Shown piece by piece: positions 11,601 through 23,197 of a DNA stretch of 64,000 nucleotides. The stretch's first letter is position 1. Every line of letters starts with the position of its first letter. The notes under the pieces are model-generated. The model was not told where the DNA came from. It searched no databases and saw only the letters and a program-made list of their open reading frames with translations. Made by a program: the position numbers and the translations under genes. This stretch comes from Heterobilharzia americana (Eukaryota > Platyhelminthes > Trematoda > Strigeidida > Schistosomatidae): positions 97,798,708 to 97,862,707 of the forward strand of contig OX104127.1 of NCBI GenBank assembly GCA_944470555.2, written 5' to 3'.

Positions 11601-12055
11601 ACAACTATACTAAAAATATGTTTTTCAACCGGAAAATGAAAATGAATTGCCACTACATATCGTTCAACGGGGTGTTTTTAATCTACCAAACAACAGTTTC
11701 GTTAGATAAAAACTTCTAACAAAGCGAAGGAATATATAGCACAGTTTGCACAATCTTTCGTATCTAAAGACTTTTCCTTTGTTTTGATGTTTGCCAGTTA
11801 TGAACAAGATTGCTTGAACTCTAAGGTTTACGGGAAAGTATTTCCCAACTAGCAACAGAATACAATCTTGCATTCCTGTTTACTGATACTCGTAATTTTC
11901 GGTCACTCTACTGGATCAAACTACTCGACATCCTTTGGCAGATGGCCTCCTATGCGAATGCCTCCATACTACTTAATACCTATTATATTGTACTCTTCTT
12001 GCTGGTTAGCAGTGGAATACGGGGAGCTCATTTCCTTCTGTTTGTCGCTCTTAAC
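11601..12055. other. No recognised features
   Basis: AT-rich sequence between two Smα-like copies. Overlapping short open frames on both strands show no motif. I see nothing else. Confidence 0.45.
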
Positions 12056-12360
12056 CTGGGGGTACCTGAACCCCAGTGAGTGAATTTTTTCTTTCCGGGG
12101 CTCGAATCCAGTACCCGTCGTTCCATGTGCGGAAGAGCTATCCACCGGGCCACCGGGTATGAGTGCGACCACTTATAGACCAGGCTATTAGGCCACACTG
12201 GATAAGTTTCTGTTTGAAGCGATGGGTACTGGGTTCGAAGCTCGGTGCGAACAAAACTCACTAGAGTCCAAGTAAATCTGATTGACGAATCGTGAATAGG
12301 ACGAAGTGTGAGTCCTGCATTCTACTGTTATCCACCAGATAGACTGCAGTGTTGGATTTT
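12056..12360. mobile_element. Two Smα-like SINE fragments head to head
   Basis: The first part (about 12058-12165) is a tRNA-like block on the minus strand: box B-like complement of gggctcgaatccagt and box A-like complement of ccaccgggcc. The second part (about 12175-12360) is on the plus strand: tRNA-like gaccaggctattaggcc, box B-like gggttcgaagctc, then a hammerhead-like segment. The ribozyme core is damaged (TTGACGA for CTGANGA, GAAG for GAAA). Opposed tRNA-like blocks with almost no gap parallel the structures at 44.5, 54.2 and 55.4 kb. Confidence 0.65.
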
Positions 12361-12714
12361 GTTTGCATAATTAAGTTGTTAATAACATTTTTATGAAGTT
12401 TTTGAAGCATAAGAAGCAGAAACTCCTTCACATGAAGTGCTTCTTTAGAAAATTAGAACAGTTTTCTACAAGAGCTTACTTTATGTGGAGAACTAATGAA
12501 TATGAATAAACGTTCTGCAGCTGTTTCCTTCTAGCTTGTGACAGCTCATCAATGCGTGCCAATGAAATTATACAGAATAGAGACAAAAACTATAAGCTGA
12601 TGTTTAAGTTTATAATCTGCATAATACTGCCAGTTCATCAGTCATTATTTGACTGTCTTAGATAGCTGTGGTTTGACAGACTAGTATTAATACTAGTCAG
12701 ACAAAATCCTTGGT

Positions 12715-12865
12715 GACTGGCTTTGTAGTTCAGTTGTTAGGGCGCTGGGCTGGAAGCTCAGTGGTCCCTAGTTCGAATCCCACTGTAATCCAAATCTTCA
12801 TTTCACCTCCAATCACCACCCGCTATCAATTCATTAATTATCTCAAGATTCATTTAGGTAGGACA
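12715..12865 (+). mobile_element. tRNA-derived SINE without ribozyme (family C)
   Basis: A tRNA-like head with box A-like gtagttcagttgttagg and box B-like agttcgaatccc, followed by a body containing caatcaccaccc. The same body motif occurs after tRNA-like heads at 30.5 and 35.2 kb. The anticodon-loop equivalent would read GGA, but the acceptor and T stems do not pair, so it is a SINE head rather than a working serine tRNA gene. The box A and B matches suggest RNA polymerase III transcription. Confidence 0.6.
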
Positions 12866-13558
12866 GGCATTTAACAGTTTCACAATACAACTAGGATCTA
12901 TGGTTTTCAAAAGTTATCAGTGAATGTGCTTCGCCAAAATTTTACTTAACACTCAAAACAAACAGAAGAAAACATTTTTAACTCCAATTTACTCTATTGA
13001 GCTTTCTAGAATATGCGAATTATTCTCACTCATTCTGAAATATTCACTTTTATATCTTGTAAATATCTGTCAATTTTTATTGAATTTATTTGCAAGATTT
13101 TTATTATACTGTCCTTCATTCTGTATTTCCAAAGAATGACAAAATGTCACAAGACCTCGTGTAAACTGTTACATTTGTGTTTTCCTTCATAGGCAGCCGT
13201 TCATAATTTTGGAAGACGAGATGAATTCAACTTATTCTGTTAATCTTTTTCTTTTCGTCACTTCAGTGGCTTTAATCATATAATGATGGAATTTTTGTCA
13301 CGGTGGTAGAAGGTAAATATAAATGTTATTTCAGTATTCTTGGAAATGTAAAACGGGAAAAAGACAATTGATAGTACATTAATGTGGAGCTTATAATAAG
13401 GACCTAAATGAAGAGGAATATTAACTTGGTCAATTTGTTCTCTTCTCAGTTATTTGTTTGTCTGTTATTGCACGCAGTTATAAAGTGCTATTTTCGAAAT
13501 AGTGTTTCGTATATAACTTACTAATCATATTCACATTAAAGAGATAGTCTGTTTGTGG
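12866..13558. other. No recognised features
   Basis: AT-rich; a 71-codon frame at 12924-13139 has no motif and looks like chance. Confidence 0.45.
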
Positions 13559-13715
13559 CTGAATAAGAGTGACTTCAAAGGCCACCCTAGTAACAAATGA
13601 AATAACCGATTGAACATTTTTCTTTTATGAAAGTCTGCCTTTCTAGTTAAAATGAAGAAACCTAATTAGTTATTTCGATCGTTACTAGGGTGGCATTTAA
13701 GTCACCCCTGAATAA
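13559..13715. mobile_element. MITE-like inverted-repeat element with 8-bp duplication
   Basis: A small element (about 13567-13707) has terminal inverted repeats: gtgacttcaaaggccaccc on the left pairs with gggtggcatttaagtcac on the right, continuing through ctagtaac/gttactag. The whole is flanked by the direct repeat ctgaataa at 13559-13566 and 13708-13715. There is no coding capacity. An 8-bp duplication fits hAT or Merlin DNA transposons; Merlin is known from schistosomes, but I cannot choose. A second copy lies just downstream in opposite orientation. Confidence 0.65.
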
Positions 13716-13753
13716 TCAGCAGTAGATGTGCTCAAAAATAATTCAGTTACTTA

Positions 13754-13896
13754 GGACGACTTATTAGGCTACTTTAGAAACGAACTAAATAACCAATCAG
13801 GGTTTCTTCATTTCAGCTAAAAAGGCAAATTTTCATAAAATAGGGAATTTTAATTGGTTGTTTCATCTGTTTCTAGACTGGCTTTGAAAGTCGTTC
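13754..13896. mobile_element. Second MITE copy, inverted relative to the first
   Basis: Its reverse complement aligns along its full length with 13567-13707: shared ends gacttTcaaagcc-like, a central tgcctttntagntnaaatgaagaaac segment, and gttatt blocks. Terminal repeats pair as gacttattaggc with gctttgaaagtc, allowing mismatches. I find no clear duplication around this copy. It is more diverged between its arms than the first copy. Confidence 0.55.
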
Positions 13897-14044
13897 CATT
13901 CTTTCATACAACATAATTTTTGTGTAAAATGAGCAGTCTCATTTCAGCTGACTTGTTATGATAATATAACGAAGTGAAGATATAACACATAAAACTCTTC
14001 GATTTCCCTTATTACTTCCCTATTTCAATTCTGAAGTTTTTTGA
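13897..14044. other. No recognised features
   Basis: Short AT-rich spacer. Confidence 0.4.
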
Positions 14045-14265
14045 TATTCATTGATTTCAAGGTAGTGTTCATCGCAGACTGACGTCAGTTGGAAAAGTAT
14101 TGAAGACATGTACCTGCTTATAAATGCTGTTTTGTTCTGTTATGGGACCCCTCAGCAGCGCTTGTCCACGAGCATGGGAAGAGTCATTGAGCTCAAGACC
14201 ACCAGGTCTCTTAGTAGGCACGTTACCACTCAGCCTTTGGACTGGAACACAGTTGTTCACATTTC
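14045..14265 (-). mobile_element. tRNA-derived SINE with hammerhead-like core (family B), degenerate
   Basis: Minus-strand order: tRNA-like head with ggctgagtggtaacgtgcc (box A-like), then a hammerhead-like segment reading CTGAGGG where CTGANGA is expected and CAAAAC where CGAAAC is expected, then the shared tail complementary to cagactgacgtcagttgg. The same tail occurs at 27.8 and 60.0 kb, so this is a repeat family distinct from Smα. This copy's ribozyme core is broken. Confidence 0.6.
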
Positions 14266-16370
14266 CCTACTTCCATCGACTTTTCATATGATTCGACGTT
14301 CATTCAATGCCACTGGTAAGTATTGTTTCTTACATCAGGCCTGCCTGACCCAATAGTCTAAGGCTTGTCGTCAAAACTTCGGTAAATTCATACAGAAGAA
14401 AATCACCAATAAGCGCTGACAAGGAGTCCTAAACTGGAATGGAATAACTGTCGAATGCTTCCAGGTTTTCAATGGTTTTACTACTGGTATTAACCCATTA
14501 AGAACACATGAAAATTCAACAAGGTAGTAAACTTCGATCAACTTCGAGTAATAATTATCTGGACATTAACTTTGGTACTAATGACTTCATAAAAGTATGC
14601 ATAGGCTGAACATATGTCTACATGTCAAAACTACTGAAATAGCTAACTCCAAATGAATTAGAAACAAAAACACGTGTTGCTATTTTAAATACTTGATAGG
14701 AAATGGATCAGATGATTTCAGGGTTTATAACTTATGACATCTGATAGAAGAAATATACCAATTACATTTACGTATAACCCTTATTGGTGCTCAAGTTTGT
14801 TGTGATTTATTACTTGTTGATTGATAGCCGAATCAACAACTGTAAACATGATTTACGAAAGTCTGAAAATGAGCACAATTTGAATCAAGAAAAAACTATT
14901 TGTATCAAAAAGGGTTTCAGTAGCATAATCGCAGATATACCTATCATCTCAATTACCTAGGCATTCAATATTGTACAAAGATGCCCTAGAAAATGGAAAG
15001 GTTTGTTTCGTAAATTGTCCCTGTTTACTTTACCAAGCAGAAAACTGATTTATTTTGTCTAGTTGCCCTTGAAACCCTGGATTATACAAAAGGAAAGTAA
15101 TCAGCGCAATAAAATATCCACATAAAACAACGGAAAAAGTAAATAGTACTTTTGAAACAAATAGAAATTAATCTTGAATAAATTATCAAGGAATTTGTCT
15201 TCACTTACAAAACAGTACTGGAAAATTAGGAGACCTAACACAGAGAAGGTAATATAGAGACGATAGAGCCGATAGAGAAGATAATATAGTCGAAATGCAC
15301 TTTAGCTATCGGATAAATCACTGGCCTAATGAACTAACTACCTTATACAGTATGAATTTGTAGTAAATGATGAAATGTTTGAATTGACTTTTTAGCTGCA
15401 TTGCTAACCAGACAGAAAAGTGTGCAGTCAAGCGTAATTCTGAAGAAACTTAACAATTCATGATGAAATCAAGGACTGGAAAAGCTTTCTATCATCGTCC
15501 CACAGACACAATCTCATTCTATGACTGAAAACTTGATTGTATTGACTTGTATATACACAAGCGTTTAGTTGAAGTTAAAAAAATACTTTCTAAGTGATTA
15601 GATGCCAAACTAATAAAGACTGATAATAAAATGATCTTTTTAATTTCCATATCTTTTTTATCTCCTGCCTGTTCATGCATTAAACAAGAATTCCATCTCA
15701 TCATGAAAAAGTTGATGTTAAGCGGAAATCAGTCCGACAGTTTATGGTGAAAAACCTGCATACCGATAACTTACTGCATGGAAAAATCACTAGAAGGAAG
15801 TTGTTACTTTAGTGTATTGTCAATTATTAAGTGCACAAATTGATCATTTTAATACATTTTCGTAACCTGGATAGTTTTCTATGCACCTACTCCCAGCAGC
15901 CATTATTTTTGTCACTTACTGATACATAGAATTCATCCGTTAGCTTGTTTCTAATCAAACAATTTCAAAACGGTGAGTCAAGTGATATTTTGTTGGGATT
16001 TTAATTTGAAAGCAGTTTTCTATCATGGATTGACATCAGGTTGCGAATCACCGCACTATCGATTATTCTCTTGGTAGAACGAAGCAGCTTTCCAGTGCTG
16101 TCAGGTTTCTGATGGTTACCCAACTGATATCAATCTGTATTCCATACTAACTTGAAACCAATCAATCACCATAAAGCACAAAATTAAATTGCTATCTATT
16201 ACTCATTATTGGCATACTCTGAAATGGATTTCCTGAATTTTCAATGAAAATTTGTATTCTTTCGACTGAACCATGCCTGATTTGAGATTGGTGCTAACGG
16301 ATGACACTGAAAGATGGCCAAACTATACAGCAAACTAACGGATGTATAAAAATGTGGTCAAGCGTGTTTT
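14266..16370. other. No recognised features
   Basis: About 2.1 kb of AT-rich sequence. I find no coding motif, RNA gene or clear repeat. A family B tail-like piece (atggattgacatcaggttg) occurs near 16025 but is too short to annotate on its own. Confidence 0.45.
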
Positions 16371-16374
16371 AATC

Positions 16375-16560
16375 CAGTGGCTGAATGGTAACATGCTCAC
16401 CACAAATCCTGGAGGTCCTGGGTTTAATCTCTGGCAAGGTCGCAAGTACACACTGCTGAGGAGTCCTATACTAGGACGAACCAGCTGTTCAGCGATCCCA
16501 GGTTTTCAATAGTCTAACAAGTGATGTTGGTCTGTGATGAAAACTACTTCCAGGTTTTAG
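16375..16560 (+). mobile_element. Family B SINE with nearly intact hammerhead
   Basis: tRNA-like head: box A-like gtggctgaatggtaac and box B-like gggtttaatctc. It is followed by a type I hammerhead layout at 16451-16494 and then the family tail with cccaggttttcaatagtc. The plus-strand order matches the other family B copies. This is the best preserved family B ribozyme in the window. Confidence 0.65.
16451..16494 (+). ncRNA. Hammerhead-like motif, one core change
   Basis: CTGAGGA at 16456-16462 fits the CUGANGA core. Stem II is gtcc (16463-16466) paired with ggac (16474-16477). GAA follows at 16478-16480. The next base is C rather than the conserved A15.1. Helix III can form from cag/ctg around 16482-16487. 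Helix I is cactg (16451-16455) against cagcg (16490-16494), four of five pairs. The A15.1 to C change should reduce or abolish cleavage. Confidence 0.5.
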
Positions 16561-16599
16561 AGTAGCCTCAGTTCACAGTTAACTGATTAACAAAGGGGG

Positions 16600-18262
16600 A
16601 CAGCTCCTTAATAAAAGAGCACAGAGTACAACTCAAACAATTGGGATGCAACAAAAATTTGATGACAATGCGTTCGGACAAAGGTGAGGGCGTGGGTCAT
16701 ACTAGACAGAAGTGCCTATACTGACAAAATGTTCGCTCTGCTCTCGGACGAAAAAAAAAGACGGGACTGACTGAACAACAACTTACTGATGTTTTGAAAA
16801 GGCTAAGAAATGATCAGCTAATAGCCAATGATCTCCAAAAGCCCATCAAACCAATAGGCTCCACAATTCCACGACTTTATGAATTACCAAAAATTCACAA
16901 GGCCGTTCTACCTCTTCGTCTGATTCTAGACATGGCTAAATCTCCTTACTATCCAATAGTGAAGTGGCTAGCCGAAATCCTAGAACCTGTAAGAAGACGA
17001 ATCCCCATTCTTTCTCTACGCGACACTTTTGAATTTATTGATTTCATAAGTGACGAAGACGTATCTAATAAATGTATGATATCAACTGACGTTGGGTCAC
17101 TTTTCGCCAATGTTCCTCTTGCTGAAACTATCCCATTCTTATGCAGATACATAGTAGATAATAACACAAGTTTTCGGATACCGATCTCCCGCCTTAAGGG
17201 ACTGTCGCTTAGATGCACGCTCAACGTTCAATTCACATTTAACTATGTGGTTTACAGACAGAAAGATGGAATCACCATGTGATCTCCACTAGGTCCACTA
17301 CTAGCAGACCACTTTATGGCCAGTCTGAAGAACGGACTTCTGAAATCAACGATTGAAAGTTTTCATCTGTACAAAAGGTACATGGACCACACTTTTATTA
17401 TCTATGATCATCAATATGATTTGAGTCATGTTCTACAAATATTCAGTAATCGACACTCAGCAATTAGATTCACCTTTGAGGTCGAAAATCGGTCGAAAAT
17501 TCACTTTCTTGATATAGAGTTTACAAGAACAGCTAGTGGAACCTTAAACTAATCAGAAATAGTCAACTGACAAACTTTAATAGTTGGGTCTCTATGAGTA
17601 GTAAGCGAAATTTAATCATATCTCTTGCCACTAGCATTAGACAAGTCTTCAGTTCCGATGTGTTAGAAGAAGAGATTTCTATTCTAAAGAACACCCTAAC
17701 TGAAAACGGATTCCCACCAAGCTTCATAGACAAACACACCGAACCTAAACCTCATAAAGAGAACCTTACCACCGTGCCAAAGAAGACACTCTAGATGAAT
17801 CTTAACTTCAAAGCTGAGTCTGCCGCTGACACGCTAAAAAGGAGGATATCAAACGCTCTATGGAGAACATTCTTTGCATCAACGCTGAGACTAGTACTCT
17901 CTTGTCACTCAACGATTTCTAACAACTCAAAGGAGAGACTTTCGCATATGACCACTTCTATATGCGTATATCAATTCACATGCTCCTGTGGAGCTAAAAG
18001 CGTTCAAGAGCACTATCCTGGGTGGTTACGAAGAGGTAACAGTGGAACTATAAGGAGTGTTATGATTGAACATATCGTAAACACAAATCACTCTATCTCA
18101 AAAACCTCCTCTTTTAAAGTCATTTATAAAGTGAAAAGAAACCTCCCAAAATCTGTATGTCTCCGCATTCTCTCCATCGCCGAAGCTCTTGCCATCCGAA
18201 TGGAGAAGCCTGAACTGTGTACACAAAAGAAGATTGTTCAACCCCTTCTCTTCGCATGGTGA
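16600..18262 (+). pseudogene. Penelope-like element: RT plus truncated GIY-YIG, decayed
   Basis: PLE proteins join a telomerase-related RT to a GIY-YIG endonuclease. Here, in order: RSDKGEGV near 16670 (N-terminal PLE block), IPRLYELPKIHK, ISTDVGSLFANVPL (palm A) and YRQKDGITM, then a TGA at 17280-17282 where the family has G of MGSP. Next come SPLGPLLAD and YMDHTFI near 17380, where the second catalytic Asp of Y-x-DD is His. A frame change near 17553 precedes DVLEEEISILKNTLTENGFP, and a TAG at 17792 precedes YQFTCSCG and the tail LRILSIAEALAI. The GIY-YIG block has lost the residues between the Y-x-C-x-C-G start and EHYPGW. Two stops, a frameshift and two lost motifs make it dead. The PKIHK subtype recurs near 48.8 and 61.7 kb. 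Confidence 0.85.
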
Positions 18263-18560
18263 TAGTTTTCAGTCCTCTCTACTCCCCATGCCTACTTTTT
18301 TTTCATCTTTCTGTTTTGACACCATTCACTTCTGAAGAAAGTTGCTACTAATTCTTGTTATTTTCTTTCTGATCACAATTCAGTTTCCAAACTTCTTGTT
18401 CAAACTTATTTTGAGTAATATTCATTACCCATCAGTTTTTGGCTTATTATTTTTATTTTAATGACAACTCATTTATTGACACTATTTGTGTTGCCATGCT
18501 TGACAAACCGTTCTTAACTATCAAATCCTTAAACTAGAAAAAAATGTATAAATTTGCGAT
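18263..18560 (+). other. Probable PLE 3' UTR
   Basis: Pyrimidine-rich sequence directly after the PLE stop. I cannot place its end. A similar pyrimidine-rich stretch follows the PLE tail at 49.3 kb. Confidence 0.35.
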
Positions 18561-19480
18561 TGAGCACCTTTGAAAATGAAATGGTCAAAAAAAGAGACTC
18601 CTTGCTGAAATACTTGTTCTTCCTTCAAATCATTATGGGTATATTTCACATATACTGATTAACAACTTATGTTTTCGGAATAAACTGAGCACAAATAGTT
18701 ACTTTCATGAATGAAACGCATTGAATCAAAACCATTAGCTTCAAGCAATGCCATGCGCCCTCATTCACAGTGAATGGTTTTCAATCAGAAAAATTTTATG
18801 ATTAGTAAAAATGATTTTCAGATATTCGAAAACTCAAGGAAAATAAAAAATTAATTTATTTGTGAATTTATGATCGACTTTTATGCATTTCTGGTGACCT
18901 GAACTTTCCAACTACTGATTTCTGACATTCAAGGTAGATTATAAGAGACGTTTGCTCTTTAATGCACTTCCAATAAAGTTTTAAATTGTTGTCATGTTTC
19001 TCTTATTTACCTCAAACCTAATATTAGTCTGGCCTCACCTGTAGACGTAGGTCTTATGTCCGAAATATTTTGTCTAATCTTCAAAATTATTCCAACGGTA
19101 GCTATGATATACACAAGTAATGTTCCGAATGAGTGCGATATTGACAAACGTATTATTTCTTCCTGCGGTGATACAGTTGTTAGAAAACCGATTTGAAATT
19201 AGGCAAACTGGAGTGTACAATAATCACTGCTTGATAAGCATTTAGGTATTTTCTCAGTAATACATATATGTGACACGTTTGTAAATGCCATCCAAAAAAT
19301 AGTTTCCATATGAAAAATTCATCAACCACTGGTACATTTGTGTTTGTGCAAACTCTTGATTAACTTCAACGCAAAACTTTTTATGTGTACAAAATTACTA
19401 GAAATGTATTTAGAATGTAAGAAATACTTTGTTGGCGAAGTAAACATGCCAGTGAGGACGGAAAATAAATACGGTGTATG
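18561..19480. other. No recognised features
   Basis: AT-rich; nothing supported. Confidence 0.45.
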
Positions 19481-19489
19481 ATACGTGAT

Positions 19490-19745
19490 GTAACCCTGAC
19501 GTCACTTGTTTGTCGGTAGTTATCAGAAAACCCTAGATTTAGGTTTTGGGCTGTTCGGCACTCGTCATTAAGGCGCATCTTCAACCTCAAGGAAAGTGAT
19601 ATACCTGTGAGGCTCGAATTCACCTCACACGACACTGAAGTCAAAGGCGTTACCACTGAGCTATTCGGTCTTAGATTCTCCTCTTGTAGGATTGCATTAG
19701 ATATATTGATTGGACACTGGAGAGATATCAATTCCACTTAGTCCA
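19490..19745 (-). mobile_element. tRNA-derived SINE (family C), minus strand
   Basis: Minus-strand tRNA-like head with box A-like atagctcagtggtaacgcc and box B-like gaattcgagcctcac, preceded by a leader shared in outline with the copy at 40.3-40.5 kb (ggacactgg, ttgattgg, aatnctnc). There is no hammerhead. The good box A and B pair implies it was once transcribed by RNA polymerase III. Confidence 0.6.
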
Positions 19746-20800
19746 GTCCCCTGGTGCTGGCCAATTTCTATCGATTATGTCCCTGAGAATCTAGTCCATA
19801 AACACTGAAAATTTGATTTCTCAAATCTGAGCAAACAATATGAAGTAATGAGAACTTAGTACACTTATGATTGTAAGTTTCCAGATGACATCATTATCAT
19901 ACTAATCTATGAATATGTAATTCAGCATAGTGTCACAATAACGCTCCCTAATAGCTGTGCGATACACTCAATATAACCACTAAGTTTATTCACTAATGTT
20001 TTACTCAGTTTTAATCTGCAGCAAATGAATACTAGTACATTTTAATTCTAGACAACTAGGTGGAACAGATATAGCTAACTACATGAATTAGTGATAAAGT
20101 ACCTAATTAAATAATGACTAGGAAAAATAGCTAACAGTTTGTCTTTGACATTTTTTCCTCACGATTCTGATGCTTTAATCAGTTGTTTCTCTTAAATGTA
20201 AACGTAGGAGTGGTGATACAATATTCTTGTCTCAGGATGATAAGCAATTTTCTAACCTATCTTTGAAACAAACTAATACATTACCACTTACATCATATCC
20301 TCAGGGAATAAAAAATTACAGGTAAACATCACTAAAACTCATGCAGTTCTCTGAACAGAAATTGTTAAATGAAGGAGAATAAGATAAACCGCTATCTGTT
20401 CTGTTTTAAAAGTAAATTTGAATCATTTTTACCAACTTCAAGATGGTTTACTAGTTTGTGCTTCAAGATAACCATCCACACTGTCTGTATACTCTGAAGA
20501 TACCTCTATCCTATGCACGAATAACTGCTGAATGAAATCTGTAACACAGTGACTTTTATGACTCATTTCATGAGGAAAAATATGAAGAGGAGAAACTGTA
20601 TTCCGTTGGATAGAAAAAACAACAGTAAGTCAGAATGAGTTGAAAAATTAAATCTCTAGGTAAATTCAATTAATTACTTCCATTTTAGAAAATGTATCGT
20701 TTCTTACCAGTTTATCATAATTCAAAAAAGTACAATTACTTTTTAAAACAATTAGTTCCCTTTATAAACTTCAACAAAACAATAAGACGTAAACTGTCTG
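19746..20800. other. No recognised features
   Basis: AT-rich; no coding motif or clear repeat seen. Confidence 0.45.
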
Positions 20801-20810
20801 AACCGTGTAA

Positions 20811-20880
20811 TATATTTGCGCAACACATTTCGAACTATCTGATCACATACGTACTTGTCGTAGCTATTTATTTAAAAACT
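20811..20880 (-). repeat. PLE 3'-terminal hairpin motif, minus orientation
   Basis: The plus strand here contains acatttcgaac, tgatcacat and acttgtc in the same order as at 59.75 kb; the reverse complement occurs downstream of PLE coding ends at 45.4 and 62.3 kb. It marks the 3' end of a minus-oriented PLE whose coding part is not recognisable here. Confidence 0.5.
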
Positions 20881-20964
20881 CATGAAGATAAGGGGTGAGA
20901 AAAAAAAAGGCGTCAGGTAGGAAGGCTGACTTAAAGGTCGAATAACAATGTTGGAAGCAGACAT

Positions 20965-21156
20965 CGAAGTTCTTCGATTGCCAAACATATCCTTGAGACA
21001 GGTCACAAGATTGATGTGGCTACTTCCTTTACACCTATTTACAAAACATGTTGGGGAGGGATCCTGAAATTTGTTAAAGCCTTAGCTATTAGGAAGTTGA
21101 AACCACCTTTATGTGTTCATAAACAATTTGTTGTCACATTAAATCTTCCTTGGTAA
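20965..21156 (+). pseudogene. PLE GIY-YIG C-terminal fragment
   Basis: An uninterrupted 62-codon stretch reads SSIAKHILETGHKIDVATSF, then GGILKFVKALAIRK, and ends KPPLCVHKQFVVTLNLPW with its own TAA at 21154. This is the conserved end of the GIY-YIG half of schistosome PLEs, closely matching the ends at 45.2 and 62.2 kb. Everything upstream (RT and the GIY-YIG start) is missing, so this is a 5'-truncated copy, as expected from incomplete reverse transcription. Confidence 0.8.
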
Positions 21157-22500
21157 ATTCAACTATTGAAAACCAAGTTTGATGTACTATTATTTTTTCG
21201 CTCTGGATTCTGATATCAGCTGTAATCTTAACACAGTTATATAAAAGGGAAAATAAGGTCATACAGAACTGTGAACGACTACTTAAACTCTAAGGAATTT
21301 CAGATTATTTAGGATAAATGACAGATATCTGTTGTTAGTTTATATCGTAAATTATAGTTATATACTGCAATGACAAATACTGATTCAAACCTATTAGAAC
21401 AAAAAGAAAAACAGATGATTGGTCAATGTTTTCCTAAACCTTGGTTAAAGGTTGTGTCATTCGCAATTTATTGGTCCGCAAGTAAACTTGACCAAAGATA
21501 GCGTCATTGACACTTTAGCAGTCTATTATTAACCACTGTTTGATAGAAAATTTCACACTAAACTGATTGCTCTTGTAAAATAACTATGGAAATAGTTATA
21601 TTTTCAGTTAATTTCCGATATTTTTTCCATAGTAATAAATCTTGCCCTTTCAGTCTCTCTTGTGTATTTCAGTATTATAGGGAAAATATTCTAGTGATTA
21701 GTATGCATTGTTGCATGTAAAAGTGTTGTGGATGACTGCGGGTATCCTACAGGCGAAATTGGAGAAGCGCCTTACAACTTGGAAACCAATCAGAATGCTG
21801 TCTTGTGGCCATTGTAAGGTCATTTCCGGCCATCTCAGTAGGCCTTGTTGGACGATTAGTTTCGTGATAACCAGTTTTTCGTTGATTTATTAAAGTTGCA
21901 GACGTTGTTGCCGTTCCTATGTGATGAATTTTACTCACTTATGCCCCGTTTACGATACTGTCTTCGTTGGTTGCCTGCTTCGTTAACTGTTTTTATTGTT
22001 TGCAATGTTTGGGGACACACGTCAGTTATAAAAAGAGTGTTTTTTGCATATTTTTTGTTGAATTCTATTCCTCCATGTTATGTTAATGGATTGATGTAAA
22101 TGTATCCGCGTTATGTTGTTCTTGTTGTGTTAGAAGTTGGCTAACCGTTAAAAAAGCCGTTTTGCTGCATATGGTGCCCCTGATCCCCGAATTACTTCAA
22201 CGCTTACAGCCTTTATTTGGTTGTTTAAGAAGTTTGTGTAAATGTTAACACGTTCCGTTGCTGTTTATTAACACTTCAGCTGAAAGTCCTCTAAGAAGAA
22301 TGCTTTACCTTCATGGACTCTCATCAAGCTTCTACGAGCAATGCTAGCTTGGCTATACAGCGTGTGTTGATGTTTCTGAGGTGTTTGAGCAGATTATACG
22401 ACCTAGACATTTTACTGTCTGGAGTCAAGTCGAATAAGCAATAAATACGTTTCAGAAAGTATGCTAAGAAGTCACTTAACTCGATGTTCAGATGACGAAT
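21157..22500. other. No recognised features; possible 5' part of the MULE
   Basis: No gene supported. The segment from about 21.7 kb is less AT-rich than its surroundings and could be the 5' flank of the Mutator-like element downstream, but I could not find a matching terminal inverted repeat. Confidence 0.35.
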
Positions 22501-22943
22501 ACTCACTACGTTGTGAGGGAATGCAATCGATATAAAGGAGATGCTGAAGTGAAGTACCACTATATTGTGTTGGCGTGTACTTTTGGTAACCGGAAAAAGT
22601 CGGAGGGCACCAAACAGCGAGTTAATGGGTAATCTAAGAATTTGTTGAGAGTAGCGTTTTAGATCCAAGTACGTTGGTTGTAAATCTAGAATTAGAATAC
22701 GTTACGACTTGAGTCACTTTATTTTTCCAAGTATCAAGATGGTACACAACCATCCATGTGATCTGAGTTATCTTGCAAAAGACCCTTGGTCCAGACGATT
22801 AATGGAGGAGGAAATGAAGGTTGTTCGACCCATGCTGACAGTGAGGTCTGAACTGGATCGTGTTGTGAAGTATGTAAAAAACGTTACGTCGAAGGACATA
22901 ACTTATGACTACCTGAAGAATATCCGGAGGAAAATAACACGAT

Positions 22944-22977
22944 GTAACTTATTTTCTTAATAATTTTTATTCTGCAG
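22944..22977 (+). other. Predicted 34-bp micro-intron in the MULE gene
   Basis: GT at 22944 and ttctgcag at 22970-22977. Splicing joins ITR to CYETQAVVF in frame. Introns of 30-45 bp are a known schistosome feature. Confidence 0.6.
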
Positions 22978-23161
22978 GTTATGAAACTCAAGCAGTAGTA
23001 TTCGCTTAATTAAGAAGTATTGTTCGGCTGATAACCTGGAGTGATAGTGAGCATCACCAGGTTGATCGAATATGCTTCAGCAGTACCGATCACATAGCCA
23101 CCTATCTCCAATTTCCTGAGGTTGTATGCTTCGATTCAACCTATAATACGAACAAGGGCAA

Positions 23162-23197
23162 GTAAGCCTATCGTGATAGCATTTACATAAAGTATAG
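23162..23197 (+). other. Predicted 36-bp micro-intron in the MULE gene
   Basis: The donor gtaagc follows GGCAA and the acceptor is tatag. Removal eliminates a TAA stop and joins TYNTNKGN to YKLFQFVV, as expected for a MULE core. Retention would insert 12 codons including the stop. Confidence 0.65.

Noticed and set aside
12718..12790. Possible serine tRNA gene (GGA anticodon)
   Set aside because: Box A and B look good and the anticodon arm pairs, but the acceptor and T stems do not. It is followed by a repeat body shared with 30.5 and 35.2 kb, so it is a SINE head.
22324..22668. 114-codon open frame on the minus strand
   Set aside because: It is antisense to the N-terminal zinc-binding part of the MULE on the plus strand and has no motif of its own.
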